Origin: Chlorokybus atmophyticus
Taxonomy: Eukaryota > Streptophyta > Chlorokybophyceae > Chlorokybales > Chlorokybaceae
Direction of reading: 5' to 3'
Assembly: GCA_009103225.1 (NCBI GenBank)
Contig: RHPI01001616.1
Coordinates: 250,263 to 312,700, forward strand
Length of the DNA stretch: 62,438 bases
Shown one piece after another: positions 1 through 11,569 of the stretch. The position numbers were made by a program, and so were the translations under genes. The stretch's first letter is position 1, and every line of letters starts with the position of its first letter. Below the pieces are notes generated by a model. It was given only the letters and a program-made list of their open reading frames with translations, was not told where the DNA came from and did no database searches.

Positions 1-17
1 CCCCCCCCCCCCCCCCC
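1..17. repeat. Homopolymer C run at left end
   Basis: Seventeen C residues open the window and a shorter C run closes it (62430-62438). I infer that the scaffold ends at homopolymers where assembly stopped. There is no telomere-like repeat unit. Confidence 0.8.
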
Positions 18-2195
18 TCCGGGGTTCGCCGCAGCACGCGGCACGGTTTCCGCATATGCATGCCATGGCAGTGACCATTGCATAGTGTGCAATGCACAGA
101 GGCTGCGGTGCTGTCATCTATGCGCATTTGACGCGACGCACAACATGGTGGACATCAAACCTAAGCATGCCGTCACCATCATGATGCACGCTAATGATGT
201 TCACCGTGATGTTTTAGAGCTTGTGCTTCTACGCAGTTCCGGTGTTGTCCACACTTTGTGCTTTCTATGAAGAGGCAGTTGCCACAGCTGCGTGATTATA
301 ACTGCTTGCAAGTGCTTGTGTGCATGCATGCATGCATACATTGAGCTTGCCTACAAATCCTGATGCTCTGCTTTATGGCCATCCCTGGCGATTTGCTACG
401 AATGGCAATAATTTTATAGACGGTGCAACTTCAATGTGCTGGAACGCGAGTTGATTGTGTGTTGGTGCCGTTTGAGTTCCTGGGGCTTTCAGATGGAGAG
501 CACCAGCCAGCTTGAGACTAAGCTCAACCTGTCGTGTGCGCTGCGCTGCGAAGGGAGCATGAGGAATGGACACAAGTATTACAAGTGCGGGACGCAGTCG
601 TGTCAAGCCTTAATGACTAGTGGAACTGAAGGGAACGACCCCTCCGGAGCCGACATTGTGGCCACGGAAATTTTCCTCCTCTTGACTCACTTTGGCGATG
701 TACCCAAAGACAGTGAGCCCAAAGACAGCAAGCATGAAGACAGCGAGCACGAGAAAGAGGATGCAACTACTAGCGCTCTGGTGCAACAACCCGGTGCACT
801 TTTGCCATTGCAGGTTAGGTTTTGTACTCCACTCAAACAACGCGCACACACAATGTACACACTTGGTGGCTCGTTCTCTCGCTAACTTTGCGGGCATTGT
901 TGCATGCGCAGCTGGTAGCAGCTCATGCGACCCCGGCGTCTGCTTTATAGGAAAAACACTTGGACTCGGATGCTACACGCGCACCGGGTACGAAGCAAAG
1001 AATTTCGGAGAGGATCAGCAACAACACAATGCAGTCTGCGACTCTTACGCTACTGGCATTGGGGTGCCCCCCCACCCACGATAAAGAGCTTGATCGCGGT
1101 CACACTTGAAGGACTTGCTTGTGACACAGAGTGTGACATGTAGATCTGGACTTTGAAGGTGGTTTCTGAGTGCAAATATGTGTACGTTTGTATTTGGTGA
1201 GGACAAAGTCAAATGCACCGGTGACATGCGCAATCCCGCAGCCATGCGGCCGTACTATATACATAGCGCTCGTCTGGTTGCGGCCATACTCTCAACGCAG
1301 TCATTGGCGCCACATCTCCGTCTTACCAATAGCAGGCGCCACAGCTCCGTGGTTTGTGCAATCAGTGTTCTGTTGCTGATTGCGCTGCTGTTGGGTGATA
1401 TGTGTGTGCTTTGTTTTAACTAGTGCATGCGTGCGTGTGCGCGGGTGTCATTGGCAGCTCTGTTTGTGCCTATCAGCAACGATGGAGCAAGCAATGTACT
1501 TCCAGATGGTGGACAAACCACTTGAGCACTCAACCCCGTGATATGACACGCATGTTTATTCTTTGTTGCACTGTTCACTGTTGCAGGCATTGGCCAGAGT
1601 TTAGCCTTGTAAAGAACTTGCTGTTTTTGGCAGGCAAAGTTGTCCAAGCATGCGGCATTTGCTGCTTGGACAGCTCCACCAAGTTGCTGGCTACTTTGAT
1701 TGAGTCTGTCGGCAAAGGTGCAGGCTTTGCAACACTATTGCATGCTTGCTGTTTGTTTCCTGCTATACCATGTGTGTGCGTGTATGTCACTAGCCGTCAG
1801 TAGGTTACATTATTGTGCGCAGGGTGCACACTCCAGAACTCTCATAGCAAACGGTTGTGAAACACCAGCATTAAGAATATTGAAAAAACGAGTCGTGTGT
1901 GACACAAGCAGACAAAATCAACAGCCACAATATGAATACGAGTATGCATGCGTGCGTGTCACCACAACTGTTTGGCCGTGTGCGCGCGCACAACCAAGTT
2001 GAAATGGCAAGCTATATCATTCATGGAGCATTGCCATGCATTGCACACTGTGTATAATAATGTGTACCCGTGTCGCAACTGTACATCAAGATACACCGTT
2101 GGCAAGACCACTTATGTGCACTACGCGCTTGTCTGAACACATATGCAAACAGGTATTGCCACTAACTACTCACAACCATGATTGTCCAAGAACAA
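18..2195. other. Region without a recognised gene
   Basis: No protein family is recognisable here on either strand. The longest open frame (436-885, plus, 149 codons) has an acidic, charged stretch (KDSEPKDSKHEDSEHEKE) and four cysteines in its middle part, but I do not recognise it and cannot show it is a gene. The stretch from about 1.7 to 2.2 kb shows weak, patchy similarity to the far end of the right duplication arm (after 19.69 kb). The duplication boundary is therefore blurred rather than sharp. Confidence 0.4.
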
Positions 2196-2241
2196 GACGT
2201 TTCACGTGACTTTGTGATCGGCATGTACTTGTCTTACCCCT

Positions 2242-5171
2242 TCAGCACTGTGTTGAGTTGCTGCGCGTCTCACTGTCCGGATACCCTGAACTATCAACGT
2301 AATCGTACAACTCACTGTAGCAAGTTGTGTTGTTAAACTGCGAGTATGAAGTGACCATGTACATGTAGTTGGAGCTGTAAGAGCTTGAAAAGCATTGACA
2401 ACTATGGTCATTGGCAGCACGGACGCCTTGCGACTCGTACAGCGCAGGCGCATCGAGGTGAGGCGTCTTGCGCACACTTGTCGAAGATGTGTACTCCAAG
2501 CCATTGCTTTATGGATGTGACCCGTGTCGAAGAAGAAACCAGACTCTTGCTCGGCCCATGTGTACAAGTTGATTTGTACATATAGGAGGTGCATGGCCGT
2601 ATGCGCGCGATATGGTTATTGTTGCGTCTTGTACCTGCAACACGCACACTCAAGGCCAAGTTGCATTCACTCTTCTGTTGCCATGTACGCACCGCAAGGT
2701 GGAGCGCGTGTCGACAGTTCTAGAAAAGTCATACTCATCCACTTTACGGTAGGCATTGCTAGTGACTGTTGTTGTGACAGTGCCGCGCGAAGTCTGGCAT
2801 ACAACGGATGTCATAATTAGTAATGCATGATGGTGGTTATGAACCCAAAACATTGTTGCAATGCGGATTATATGCGGAGCTGTACGAACCTTTGCAGTGC
2901 CGACAAACTTTGAGCTGCCCATAAGTAAGCTGTGGCTCAGTGTCTCTGTGGCGTAGGAGGGTTGACCTTGGGGCTTGACAGTAGTAGCGTTCACCGATTC
3001 CAAGCCTCTTGTTACTTGCGCCAATATCACTCTCCCGGTCACATTTGCAACGGCGTAAGCGAAGCGCACATGCAAGTTGGCATCCACCTGCTCAAACGAG
3101 TGTTGCACTCTTCTTCTATCGCACCACTTGTTGATGATTACTTGGCACACAGCACCAACTAGAGATCAGCAATAAGGTGTGCAGCTGTGTTTGCCTCACC
3201 TTATATATCCGCCATCATATGTTCCCGTGGCAAGGAAGCCGATGTGATGCCCAAGACCGTCCTTGAGCACGCCAACAAACGGCGTGATATCAACTTCAAA
3301 AGCCTTTCACCACAAAAGCAGGGCTGTAAAAGTTGATACGATCGCTGATGGCGTATGCGACGCCGGCAACTCTCGTGTCCAAAACAATGTGCACAATAAA
3401 AGGCGTGTGCCCAGGCACGTAGTGGACGCTGTCCGGAAATGTATACAGCAACTTAACCTGGGAAGAAGAATAGGAGACTATCAATGTGCTTTCCATAGCA
3501 GCAAGCTCTCAAGTCCACCGAGCCCTCTACCTCAAGGACTGCGTTGCGAACGTTGGTAGGCGTCATCACCAATACTGACGAGGACACCGCAATGGCCGTT
3601 GTGTCAGTGACTTTTAGACGAGGCAGCGGCTACGTTTGCCATGCGGACACGACTATCAACCAATGAGCAACAACTGGCTTAGGATACTTTTTGGATGCGG
3701 CAAAGAAGGTTGCGGATACGGTGACGTTGTACGTAATGCCACGATTATGAGGGGATTCAGCACATGAGCGCAACTCTCCATGTCGCTTCAGTAGGGCAGA
3801 GCACTGCACATGGCATGTTGTTGACACACATCAGCAGCTTAACGAATGTTCTACCCAGCTAGCATCCGCAATGTCTGTTACCTGCGTGATGTCGCTGGTG
3901 AAGTCGAACCAGTACTTGTCTCTGATCGGGTCAAGCGGCATGTACCTCTCGGTTGGCTTGACATAAGCCGCAAGATCCAATACCGAAAGAATGTCCACCC
4001 CTACTCAGCATAATTGCTGCAGCATACGAGGTGCATGCCCGCCACATGCACACATACGGGCAGCCTATTACAGATAACATCGTCAGGAGGGACCCACCTT
4101 GCAGCCACACCCCAAAAGTGCTAGGGATGGGCTCTGAGCAGCAAGTTGGTGGGTCCGCAGGGCTGCGCGCGTACTGAACACGTGCGGTGAGCTCCACTCT
4201 CGCCCACTTTGTACCAACTCCACGGCAAGAAGAGGCACGCGGGTACTAGTATGTGTGTGTGAAGTGCAGCAACGCCTGTGTGAATGAGTGCCGCGCCAGC
4301 AGCACTGTGCATGACAACGTTGGCAGCGGCGTTGACGGCATTGGTATGCATACGCGCACAGCGCAAAAGTCGAGTTACGACACGGTTTCTGCTCTCATAA
4401 GTATGTATAACTTAGATTGAACTCAGCATAAGAGAAGTGCAGCACGAGGACTACACCGACTGAGAGCAGCACTTCTCATCAGCAGCTCACTGATGACTTA
4501 TGCACACATACGCAGGCAGCACAAAGTTACGGAGCTAGGTTCTGGCAAGTTAAGTGCCAGCAGGCAGCTTCACAACGTGTTATTAATCAGCAGCAGCAAA
4601 GCCATCACCAGCCCTTGCTTCCCCTCTGATGTCAGTTTTTAACTCATGGTGGTCGTTGGTGCAGCACAAACTGATGAGTAGGGATCAGCAGTAATACTGT
4701 TGTACTGCAGTAATGGTGGTGTAAGTATTGAGCAACACCTACAGCAACAACGACAATACCAGCGACTGCGACAGAAGCGACATTGTTGCCTTACATATTA
4801 TGACGACAAAACGACGACGATGACGATGACAACAACAACAACAATGATGAAAGGAACACTGACAGCGACAGCGGCAACTGTAACGCACCACAACCAACAA
4901 CAACAACAACAACAGTAACAGTTGGATTGCACATGCAGACGTTCGCACGTGTGCAGGGTGCAACACTAGTAGCGGTACTCACTTTCTGGAAGGTTGGGTC
5001 GGTGTCAGGGTTCGGGTACGGATCTGTGTTGAAGAGCGTTTCGCCTGATGTGGCGACCACCATATGCGTGCATAAGGTCATGGCCAGCAACAGGGAGCTC
5101 TTCACCGTGTTGTGGTGAGCTCCACAACAACACGGTGAACGCCAGCTGGCCATAGCCATTCCCACATGCAC
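2242..5171 (-). CDS. Peptide:N-glycanase A-like protein, left copy (multi-exon)
   Basis: Plant PNGase A removes N-glycans from glycopeptides in the secretory or acidic compartments. Translated pieces on the minus strand follow the family order. A hydrophobic leader lies near 5110-5090. The segment STFGVWLQ lies near 4110 and matches the family block FGVWL. KYWFDFTSDITQ (about 3.9 kb) is followed by a GT donor. GITYNVTVSATFFAA (about 3.74 kb) and TNVRNAVLEVEG (about 3.55 kb) follow. AISDRINFYSP then leads into VDITPFVGVLKDG (about 3.3 kb), and VDANLHVRFAY (about 3.08 kb) lies just after an AG acceptor. The C-terminus runs to a TGA at 2242-2244 (SNSTQC) and has several NxS/T sites. Exon boundaries are only partly resolved and the first exon is tentative, so decay cannot be excluded. 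The gene forms a divergent pair with the right copy. Confidence 0.62.
4737..4918 (+). repeat. CAA/ACG/ATG trinucleotide-rich tract
   Basis: A run of CAACAA, ACGACG and ATGACG triplets ends in a clean CAA array. It lies inside the left glycanase gene, probably in an intron, because all three minus frames there give low-complexity sequence. Similar CAA/TTG arrays recur in exons of the 22-27 kb gene. Confidence 0.7.
5101..5146. repeat. Imperfect hairpin in presumed first exon
   Basis: TTCACCGTGTTGT pairs with ACAACACGGTGAA around a short centre that is itself partly palindromic (GGTGAGCTCC). It overlaps the N-terminal leader of the left glycanase copy. The right arm lacks an equally good stem at the matching place. 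Confidence 0.7.
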
Positions 5172-6838
5172 GCTTTCCCCTGGCCATGGTCGCGGCAGCA
5201 GTGTGCAACGCAGCAGCAGCGACTGTGTTCTACAACTTCACTGAGTGCGCTTCTGTATTTGCGTACAGAGTGCTTGATGCGTGTACCCCTCAACTGGAAG
5301 TCCTCCCTCGCCCCCCCCTCCTCCCCCTACCTTCTGGAGCCAAGCAGCACGCACCACAACCAAACACGAAAGCCCTTTTCATACCAGGTGCCTCGGCAGA
5401 ACCGACAACTTGTCTTCTCGTATACACACCGGCATCATGAGAGCCTTTCGGCTAATGCTGACTGCTCAGTGATATTCGGCAGGTCGTTTGATTCCAGCCA
5501 GGGTTGGACAAGACAGCTGAATGCCGGTGCACAGTTGCTTGGGGGGAGGGGGGGGGGGGTCCCTCATGTGCCGTCAATGTATCTATCGCATTTGAGCACA
5601 CAGTCAGCGAAGCACTCAAAGCCATCACATGTGCATGGCGTTGGGCTCCATACAGCAGCAGTGCTGCTGTTTGGCACGCAGCGAACATGTGAGGTATGAT
5701 GTCAGAAGTGCAAGCGAGCCCAACTTGAAGTCACGTCATCCAACATACCTTATAACCATTAATAATAGTCGAGTGTCAGCATTCAGTTGACGTGACGTGA
5801 CTGCCTCGCGTGCACAATGCAAGCAAGAAAGGAGGCACGCTGCAGCGTGCAGTTCGAGGAGCTGTCGCTGTCAGTGCTTGGCATGCTGTTGATATATATA
5901 GAGCATCGTGTGTACACTGTGCATTCGCGCATGCTGAGCAGCAGCCAATCGGCTGGGCAGGGCAACACGCCCTGGTGATTTCCTCTACTGACTACTGAGG
6001 AGCTGAACACTAGAAAAACCTGCCTGCCGCCCAGGGCCAGCTCGAGTTTTATGTGACAGCTGCCTCCAGCAGCTAAGCTGGCCCTGGCTGCTTGGCAGCG
6101 CCAGTCAAAGTTGCCACAGTTGCACACTTGGCTGGCAGAAGGCAGTGCGGTCACCATTGTTACACTATGCACAAAGCACCTAAGCTTCAAGGTGAAAAAA
6201 GGCTCACACAGCAGTCTATAGCACGAGAGTCTACAGCAAGCGACTTATTGCAGCTGCGATAACCAGTGCCGAAGTCTATACTGCGCACAACGCACAACAC
6301 ATGCGCACAAAGCTAGTACCTCCCCCCTCCATACCTCCGGCTGGGCAGCTTTACCGCCCTGGTGCTTGGTGTTCTCGGCAGCTTTGGCGCCGTCGTTGTC
6401 GCTCTGTGCGCTGTTGGCAAGAGGGCATGACGGCATGCAGGAGATTTTCAACCCCTGAGCAGCCAGCTGGCTGCCGCCACCTTTGGAGGTTTGAGCTTTA
6501 GGGCGATGAACGCGCTGTTGTAGGGGCAGTGGCTGGGCATTGGGTTGATCGTCGACAACACCAACATATTGGACGTCGTACGCCAGCACGATGCGGAAGA
6601 AGAAGGCCCTGCGCGCCCATTGCGGGCTTTCGCAATGCTTGCAGAATGCTGTCTGAAGTGTGTTTTTGGTTGGGTTGTTGGTTGTGACGCCTGCATGCTG
6701 CATGTTGAGAGAGCATGCTGCATGCTGTTCAAGCGGTGTGGTGGTGGCTGTTGATTTATTCAAGATTTTGCTGATTTGCATGCATCTCAAACTGTAGCGC
6801 TTTTTGTGTTGTTGTGTATTGTATTTGTATGTTGCCAA
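5172..6838 (-). other. Conserved upstream part of duplication, function unknown
   Basis: This stretch upstream of the left glycanase gene is conserved in the right arm (about 7.8-9.4 kb). The minus strand has a 197-codon open frame (6838-6245). Its C-terminal half, including LANSAQSDNDGAKAAEN, has a clear counterpart in the right arm (LANSAQSNNDGAKAAEN). A second minus frame (6190-5783) contains a small cysteine-bearing segment (CNCGNFDWRC). These could be additional 5' exons of the glycanase gene, exons of an unrecognised gene, or conserved non-coding DNA. Conservation is seen on the DNA, and no family is recognised. Confidence 0.45.
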
Positions 6839-6840
6839 CG

Positions 6841-7799
6841 CCGTTATGGCACATGGTTTGTGATGTTGTACTGTTCGGCATTGGTGTCACACGATTATTC
6901 AGTTAAATATTATATGTTCATATGACATTATACGCAACAAGCTCAAGAGTATCGCAAGAGAAGCAATTCTAGATGCCGAGCTTTGTCAAGGTTGCCTAAT
7001 TATTTCTATTACAAGCATGATTGAAAAAAAACGAGGCATATGTCGGGTATACGTATCATTTTATTCATAATCTAACTTCTGCGGTGCTTAACAACCGCTG
7101 AAGTAAGATTATTGATACTATGATATGCATACAGCGTTGTTTGTTGGAAGCAACTTTACATTAACTACCAGCTATAGGTGATACGCGCTAAGAAGTAACA
7201 AGTACTTCTTTGGGAAAGTCTCTTTTTGAACTAATTGGTGGCCAAAGTTCAGCCCAAAAATGTTTGCCATGAAGTTGAAAAAGCTTCTTTATAATAGAAG
7301 CTTTTTGTTGAACAGCTGGTGGGTGATGTTGGCTTTAATATAAGGCAGCTCGTTTAAAATATTTTTCAACACCGCCATCATAACGATAATATCTGCACCT
7401 TTGAAAAAGCTTTGCTTATAACCAAGCTTGCTACTACTTTCTTTTGCGTGAATTGCAAGCCCTTACATATTATGACTTTTCATACGAGGTAATAACACTA
7501 TCAACCAGCTTTGCCAATAAGCTATGGTTGCAATGGGTTTATTATTATGTGTCATTACTGTCACCGGTGTCAATGTTTATTGACTTTCGACTATTTGTAT
7601 CAAAGAATCGTTTCGAGAGTTTTTGTCTATGACTTATCTGTGAGTTTAGCATCAACACTTTTTTTCACATGCTGAATTCAATGCGGTTGATGGGTTATAC
7701 AGCACGGGTCTTTTGCTTGGGAACACTTGTTCGCCGTTTTATTTCCTTTGTTTGAGCGCGAATGACAGCAACAACATAAACATCACGGGGAGCTTCAAC
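6841..7799. other. AT-rich spacer at the centre of the inverted duplication
   Basis: This unique sequence separates the two arms and is richer in A and T than its surroundings. Around 7068-7112 it has an imperfect stem (TAATCTAACTTC facing GAAGTAAGATTA). No gene is recognised. The two glycanase copies point away from it, so it may carry shared upstream regulatory sequence. Confidence 0.55.
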
Positions 7800-8268
7800 T
7801 ACATGCAGATCAGCCTAGCCAACAACTCATCACCGCACCGTTGCCTTCCAAACAGCATGCTGCATGCTGTGACAACATTGTCGTCACAGCATGCAGTGCA
7901 ATGTCACCAAACCACCAAAACTCACAACTCACCGTTCAGCAAGCCTGCAAAGGGCGTGCAGCCTCCATGGTGCAGGGCCTGCCTCCGCATGGCACACGAC
8001 GTCCTCGTTGCAATTGTTGTCGACGATTGCCCTAATGCCCGGCCCCTGCCCTTCATAGAGTAGATCCACTGCCGTGAAGCTCAACCCTGTAATGATGGCG
8101 GCAGCGAGCTACCATTGGAGGGGTTTTAGCTCAAGCGCTAGAGAACTCCTGCATGCCGTTATGCGCTTGCAAACAGCGCACAGAGCAACAACGACGGCGC
8201 CAAAGCTGCCGAGAACATCAACCACCAGGGTGGTGAAGCTGCCCACCCGGAGGTATGAAGTGGCCACT

Positions 8269-8379
8269 GCTTGCCTCTCATGGGAGGCAAGCTTACCCCG
8301 GGTAAGCTAAAAGGTGGAGCCAGCAGCCTTTCTCTAGCCAAAGGCCCTTTGGCTAGAGAAAGGCTGCTGGCTCCACCTT
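8269..8379. repeat. Three consecutive perfect hairpins
   Basis: Hairpin 1 (8269-8292) has arms of 9 bp. Hairpin 2 (8290-8308) has 9-bp arms around one base. Hairpin 3 (8311-8379) has perfect 34-bp arms (8311-8344 and 8346-8379) around a single C. The matching place in the left arm (about 6.3 kb) lacks these palindromes, so they arose or were lost after the duplication. Long perfect palindromes are normally unstable, so hairpin 3 is probably young. Confidence 0.9.
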
Positions 8380-10385
8380 CTAAACTGGCATTGGCTGCCC
8401 AGCAGTGTGTCCAGGCGGTGGAGGCGGCTGTTGCATGCAACTTGAGCCAGCCCTATGGTGGCAGGTACGTTTTGTTTGGTGCGGTCAATTGCGCATGGGG
8501 CACTTTCAGCGTGCCTGATGCTCACCTGCAAGCAGTACTCAGCTCCTCTGCAACAGCGACTGCTGAGGAGTTCAGCAGGGGCCTGTTTCGCTGATCAGCC
8601 AATGGGCCCGCTGCTCAGCATGTGTGACAAATTGTATATATATATATTGCTATGTAGCAACAATAGAATGCCAAGCATTGACAGCGACAGCCCCTGAAAC
8701 TGAACGCTTTGTTGCAGTGTGCTTGCTTTCTTGGGTTGTGTACGCAGAGGAACGTATGTCACGTCAACGTGACCATAACACGAGTGTTAACGTTACAGTT
8801 CTGCTTGATTGTGCTCATTGGCGGTTTAAGCTCGCTTGTAATTATTCAGATGTGCTGCACATGCATATTCGCTGCTTGACATACCATAGCGGCACTGTTG
8901 CCAATTGTAACACATCGTTAGTTGATGGCTTTGGGTTCCAGTCATTAGTCTTCCGCACACGAGTACAGGGGCAGTCACTGATTGTGTGCTCATGTGCAAA
9001 AATTCATTAACTGTGCATGAGGACCCCCAAAGCAACTGAGCAGCATCTGCATGCAGCTGTCTAGTCCAACCTTGCTGGCTCAACAATTACCTGCCCGGCA
9101 CCGGGCGTTGCACTGTGCATTCACCATAGCGTATGCCGGATCCTCTCACGATAACTATGTGCTGTGCACATGTCAGCTCTGCTGACGCATCTGGTGTGAA
9201 CAGGGCTTTTGTGTGTGGTTGTGGCGCGTGCTGCTTGGCCCTTGGGGGAGGTGGGGGACGTGCAGTTGAGGGGTGAACACATGCAAAGCACTCTGCACGC
9301 AATGACATAAGCGCACTCAGCGAAGTTGTAGGACATAGTCACTGCTGCTGCGTTGCAAATTGCATACAGCTGCCGCGGCTATGGCCAGGGGGAAGCTTCC
9401 CCCTTAAGCGTACAATTGGGCATGGCTATGGCCAGCTGGTGGCGGTCGCCTTGTTATTGTGAACTTCACTGTTGCTGGCCATGGCCTTATGCACGCGTAT
9501 AACGGTTGCCACATGCGAGACGCCCTTCAATACCGACCCGTGGCCGAACTCTGACGTCGACCCAAGTTTTTGAAAAGGTGGATATTACCAATAGTGCTGC
9601 ACCCTACATGTACGTACGTCTACATATGCAGCGCGAATATACTCCCATTGCTTTTGTCGGTAGTATGATTGCTGTCACTGCCCATGTGCCTACAATTGTT
9701 TCTTACGGTTGTTGTTGTTAGGCAACACCTTGGTCGACCTTGTCACTTCTGTTGCGGTAGCTGTTAATGTTGTCTTAATTGTCGTTGTTGCTGTATGAGG
9801 TTGCTGGGGTCAACACCTACAACATACTACTGCTAGTAGTTTCCCAGCTAGTCCATGTTTATCAAAGGGGGAAGAAAGACTGGTGATGGCTTTGCTGCTG
9901 CTCCTCATACATCACACTATGCTGCGTGCTGGCACTTAACGCCACAATCTAGAGACAACTTTCACTCATGCATGTGTACATAAGCCTTCGTTGAATTCTT
10001 GATGAGAACTGCTGCTCCCACTGAAAGTATACGCACTTCTCGTATAATTTTCTTTACTGGAGTCGACGTCGTGTTGTAACTCAACTCGACTTGCACTGTT
10101 GCATATACATACAAATGCAAGAGTGGTACTTGCCGAGGCCGTCAACGCCGCTGTCGACAAAATCGTGCAGCGTGCTGCTAGCTCAGCACTCATTCACACA
10201 GGCGTCGCTGCAGTTCGTGCACATGTACTCATATCCGGGTGCCTCTCTCTCTTGCCGTGGAGTTGGCACAAAGTGGGCGCGAGTGGACCTCATTGCACGC
10301 GTTTAGTACATGCGCAGCCTCGCGGATCGCGGATGCCACCAAATTGCGTTACAAGCTCTGTGTACAAACCCATCACTTTCGGCGT

Positions 10386-10390
10386 GTGGC
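10386..10390. repeat. Target-site duplication of chromovirus A (left)
   Basis: GTGGC immediately precedes the 5' LTR and is repeated at 17813-17817 immediately after the 3' LTR. Five base pairs is the usual length for Ty3/gypsy integrases. Confidence 0.95.
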
Positions 10391-10729
10391 TGTTACGGAG
10401 TGCTACCTCTACAGAGGTTCCCCGCCCTTATTTAGGATTAAATAAGGGTCCCAACGGGTATATACAGCCAATTAAGCCGTATTAGGGCCGTTAACCTAGT
10501 GTTAAGACCCTAATGTAGTGTTATTTAACTGTAACACTGATATCGACATGAGACATGAGTCTCATGTCGATATCAGTTGTATGGCGGCACTGCTAACGCA
10601 GCAGCCGCCATAGCCAGGGGATCTTCTGCTTCGGCAGTTGCCCCTGGCGGCGGCGGTGTGGTCGGCGTGGCTGGTGGTGGTGTTGGGGTAGGGGATTAAA
10701 GGGAGGAGGTAGCACCCCCTCACCTTACA
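10391..10729 (+). repeat. Chromovirus A 5' LTR
   Basis: The LTR starts TGTTACGGAG and ends CCTTACA. It contains a perfect stem (CTGATATCGACATGAGA and its complement around CATGAG) that is also present in the 3' LTR and in chromovirus B. It matches 17474-17812 almost base for base. Confidence 0.95.
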
Positions 10730-10743
10730 TTGGTATCGGAGCG
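10730..10743 (+). promoter_or_regulatory. Primer-binding site
   Basis: TTGGTATCGGAGCG follows the LTR. It resembles the common plant site complementary to the 3' end of initiator methionine tRNA (TGGTATCAGAGC), with one change. Confidence 0.75.
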
Positions 10744-11569
10744 CGGGCGGCAAGGGGCCTGTGGGAGGGGCGGCGGCAGGCTGCAGGGGCGGCGGCAGGC
10801 GGCAGGGGCAGGCGGCAGGCGGCGGCAGGCGGCAGCGACATTAAACTAGTGGTAGTTAAAGTGTTTTATGTTTTAACTATAATAGTTAAGCGCTGCTGCT
10901 GGTGCCTAGCCTAGCCTAGCCTAGCCTAGCTTGCCATGCCATGCATGCCATGCCTAGCCTAGCATGCCTGTCCTAGTCTAGTTTGTTATTGTGTGAAGGG
11001 AGCCGGCCATTCAGGCCTGTCCCTGAAGCATTGCATTGCAGCACAACACATAGTAAACATACATTGATTGTATTATATTGTGTGTGTACCACCACGTGGA
11101 TTCGTGGTGGTGTAAGGGTTTTTCTATTAATTTGAAAATTCCCTTGGGGGGGGCAGTTCGGTGGCAACATCGACTGTCTCAGTGCCGCCATTTTGTGCGG
11201 TGAGGCCGCCAGACTTTTCTGAGCGGCCGATATCAAACTCACCATTCACAACTGGTCGATATCGGCCTGTAACGTCGATTTGACGAGATTTTGGCACCCT
11301 AAGTGTCAACCACAGTTGTGAATTGTGCTGGGTTGTACAAAGTGAAAACTTTGAGAAATCATAACTCGTGAACCGTCGCGTGGATTCGCGCACGGTTTGT
11401 TGCAGAGTGAGTGTCTAGTTGAGAGGTGTGTGGAGAGCTCTTTTGGGGCTGTATGCTCCATTGTAACGCCTCAAAACTTGACGAGACAAAATTATTAGAT
11501 TTTGCCTGTATTGCAGTGCACAATGAGTACTGAGTACTTGTGCACTTGCTAACGGCTGTCTTTGGGCAG
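10741..11569 (+). other. Untranslated leader of chromovirus A with two tandem-repeat tracts
   Basis: The leader holds a GC-rich array of GGCGGCAGGC-type units (about 10755-10835) and a CTAGC/CATGC array (about 10905-10970). Neither tract encodes protein. The region just before gag resembles the leader at the left edge of the sequence gap next to chromovirus B. Confidence 0.7.

Larger units (their letters stand above)
2200..6840 (-). repeat. Left arm of large inverted duplication
   Basis: Read as reverse complement, this arm matches 7.8-10.39 kb and then 17.81-19.71 kb in order, once chromovirus A is removed. Matching landmarks include the stretch near 4140-4380 against 10.09-10.38 kb, the block near 5.27-5.40 kb against 9.17-9.31 kb, and the 3' ends of the two glycanase genes. 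The match is clear at the DNA level but diverged, with many small indels. This is therefore an old duplication rather than an assembly mirror. Confidence 0.8.
7800..10390 (+). repeat. Right arm of inverted duplication, proximal part
   Basis: This is the counterpart of the left arm from 6840 back to about 4100. It holds the hairpin cluster at 8269-8379, the conserved unknown segment and the first exons of the right glycanase copy. It stops abruptly at 10390 where chromovirus A begins and resumes at 17813. Confidence 0.8.

Noticed and set aside
1-17. Telomere at the window ends
   Set aside because: Only homopolymer C is present, without a repeat unit such as TTTAGGG.
6245-6838. Independent 197-codon gene on the minus strand
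   Set aside because: It matches the right arm at the DNA level, but the counterpart is broken by stops and no family is recognised. It is kept only as a conserved unknown segment.
10905-10975. CRISPR-like or regulatory array in CTAGC/CATGC repeats
   Set aside because: It is a simple short tandem repeat in a retrotransposon leader of a eukaryote, with no spacers.
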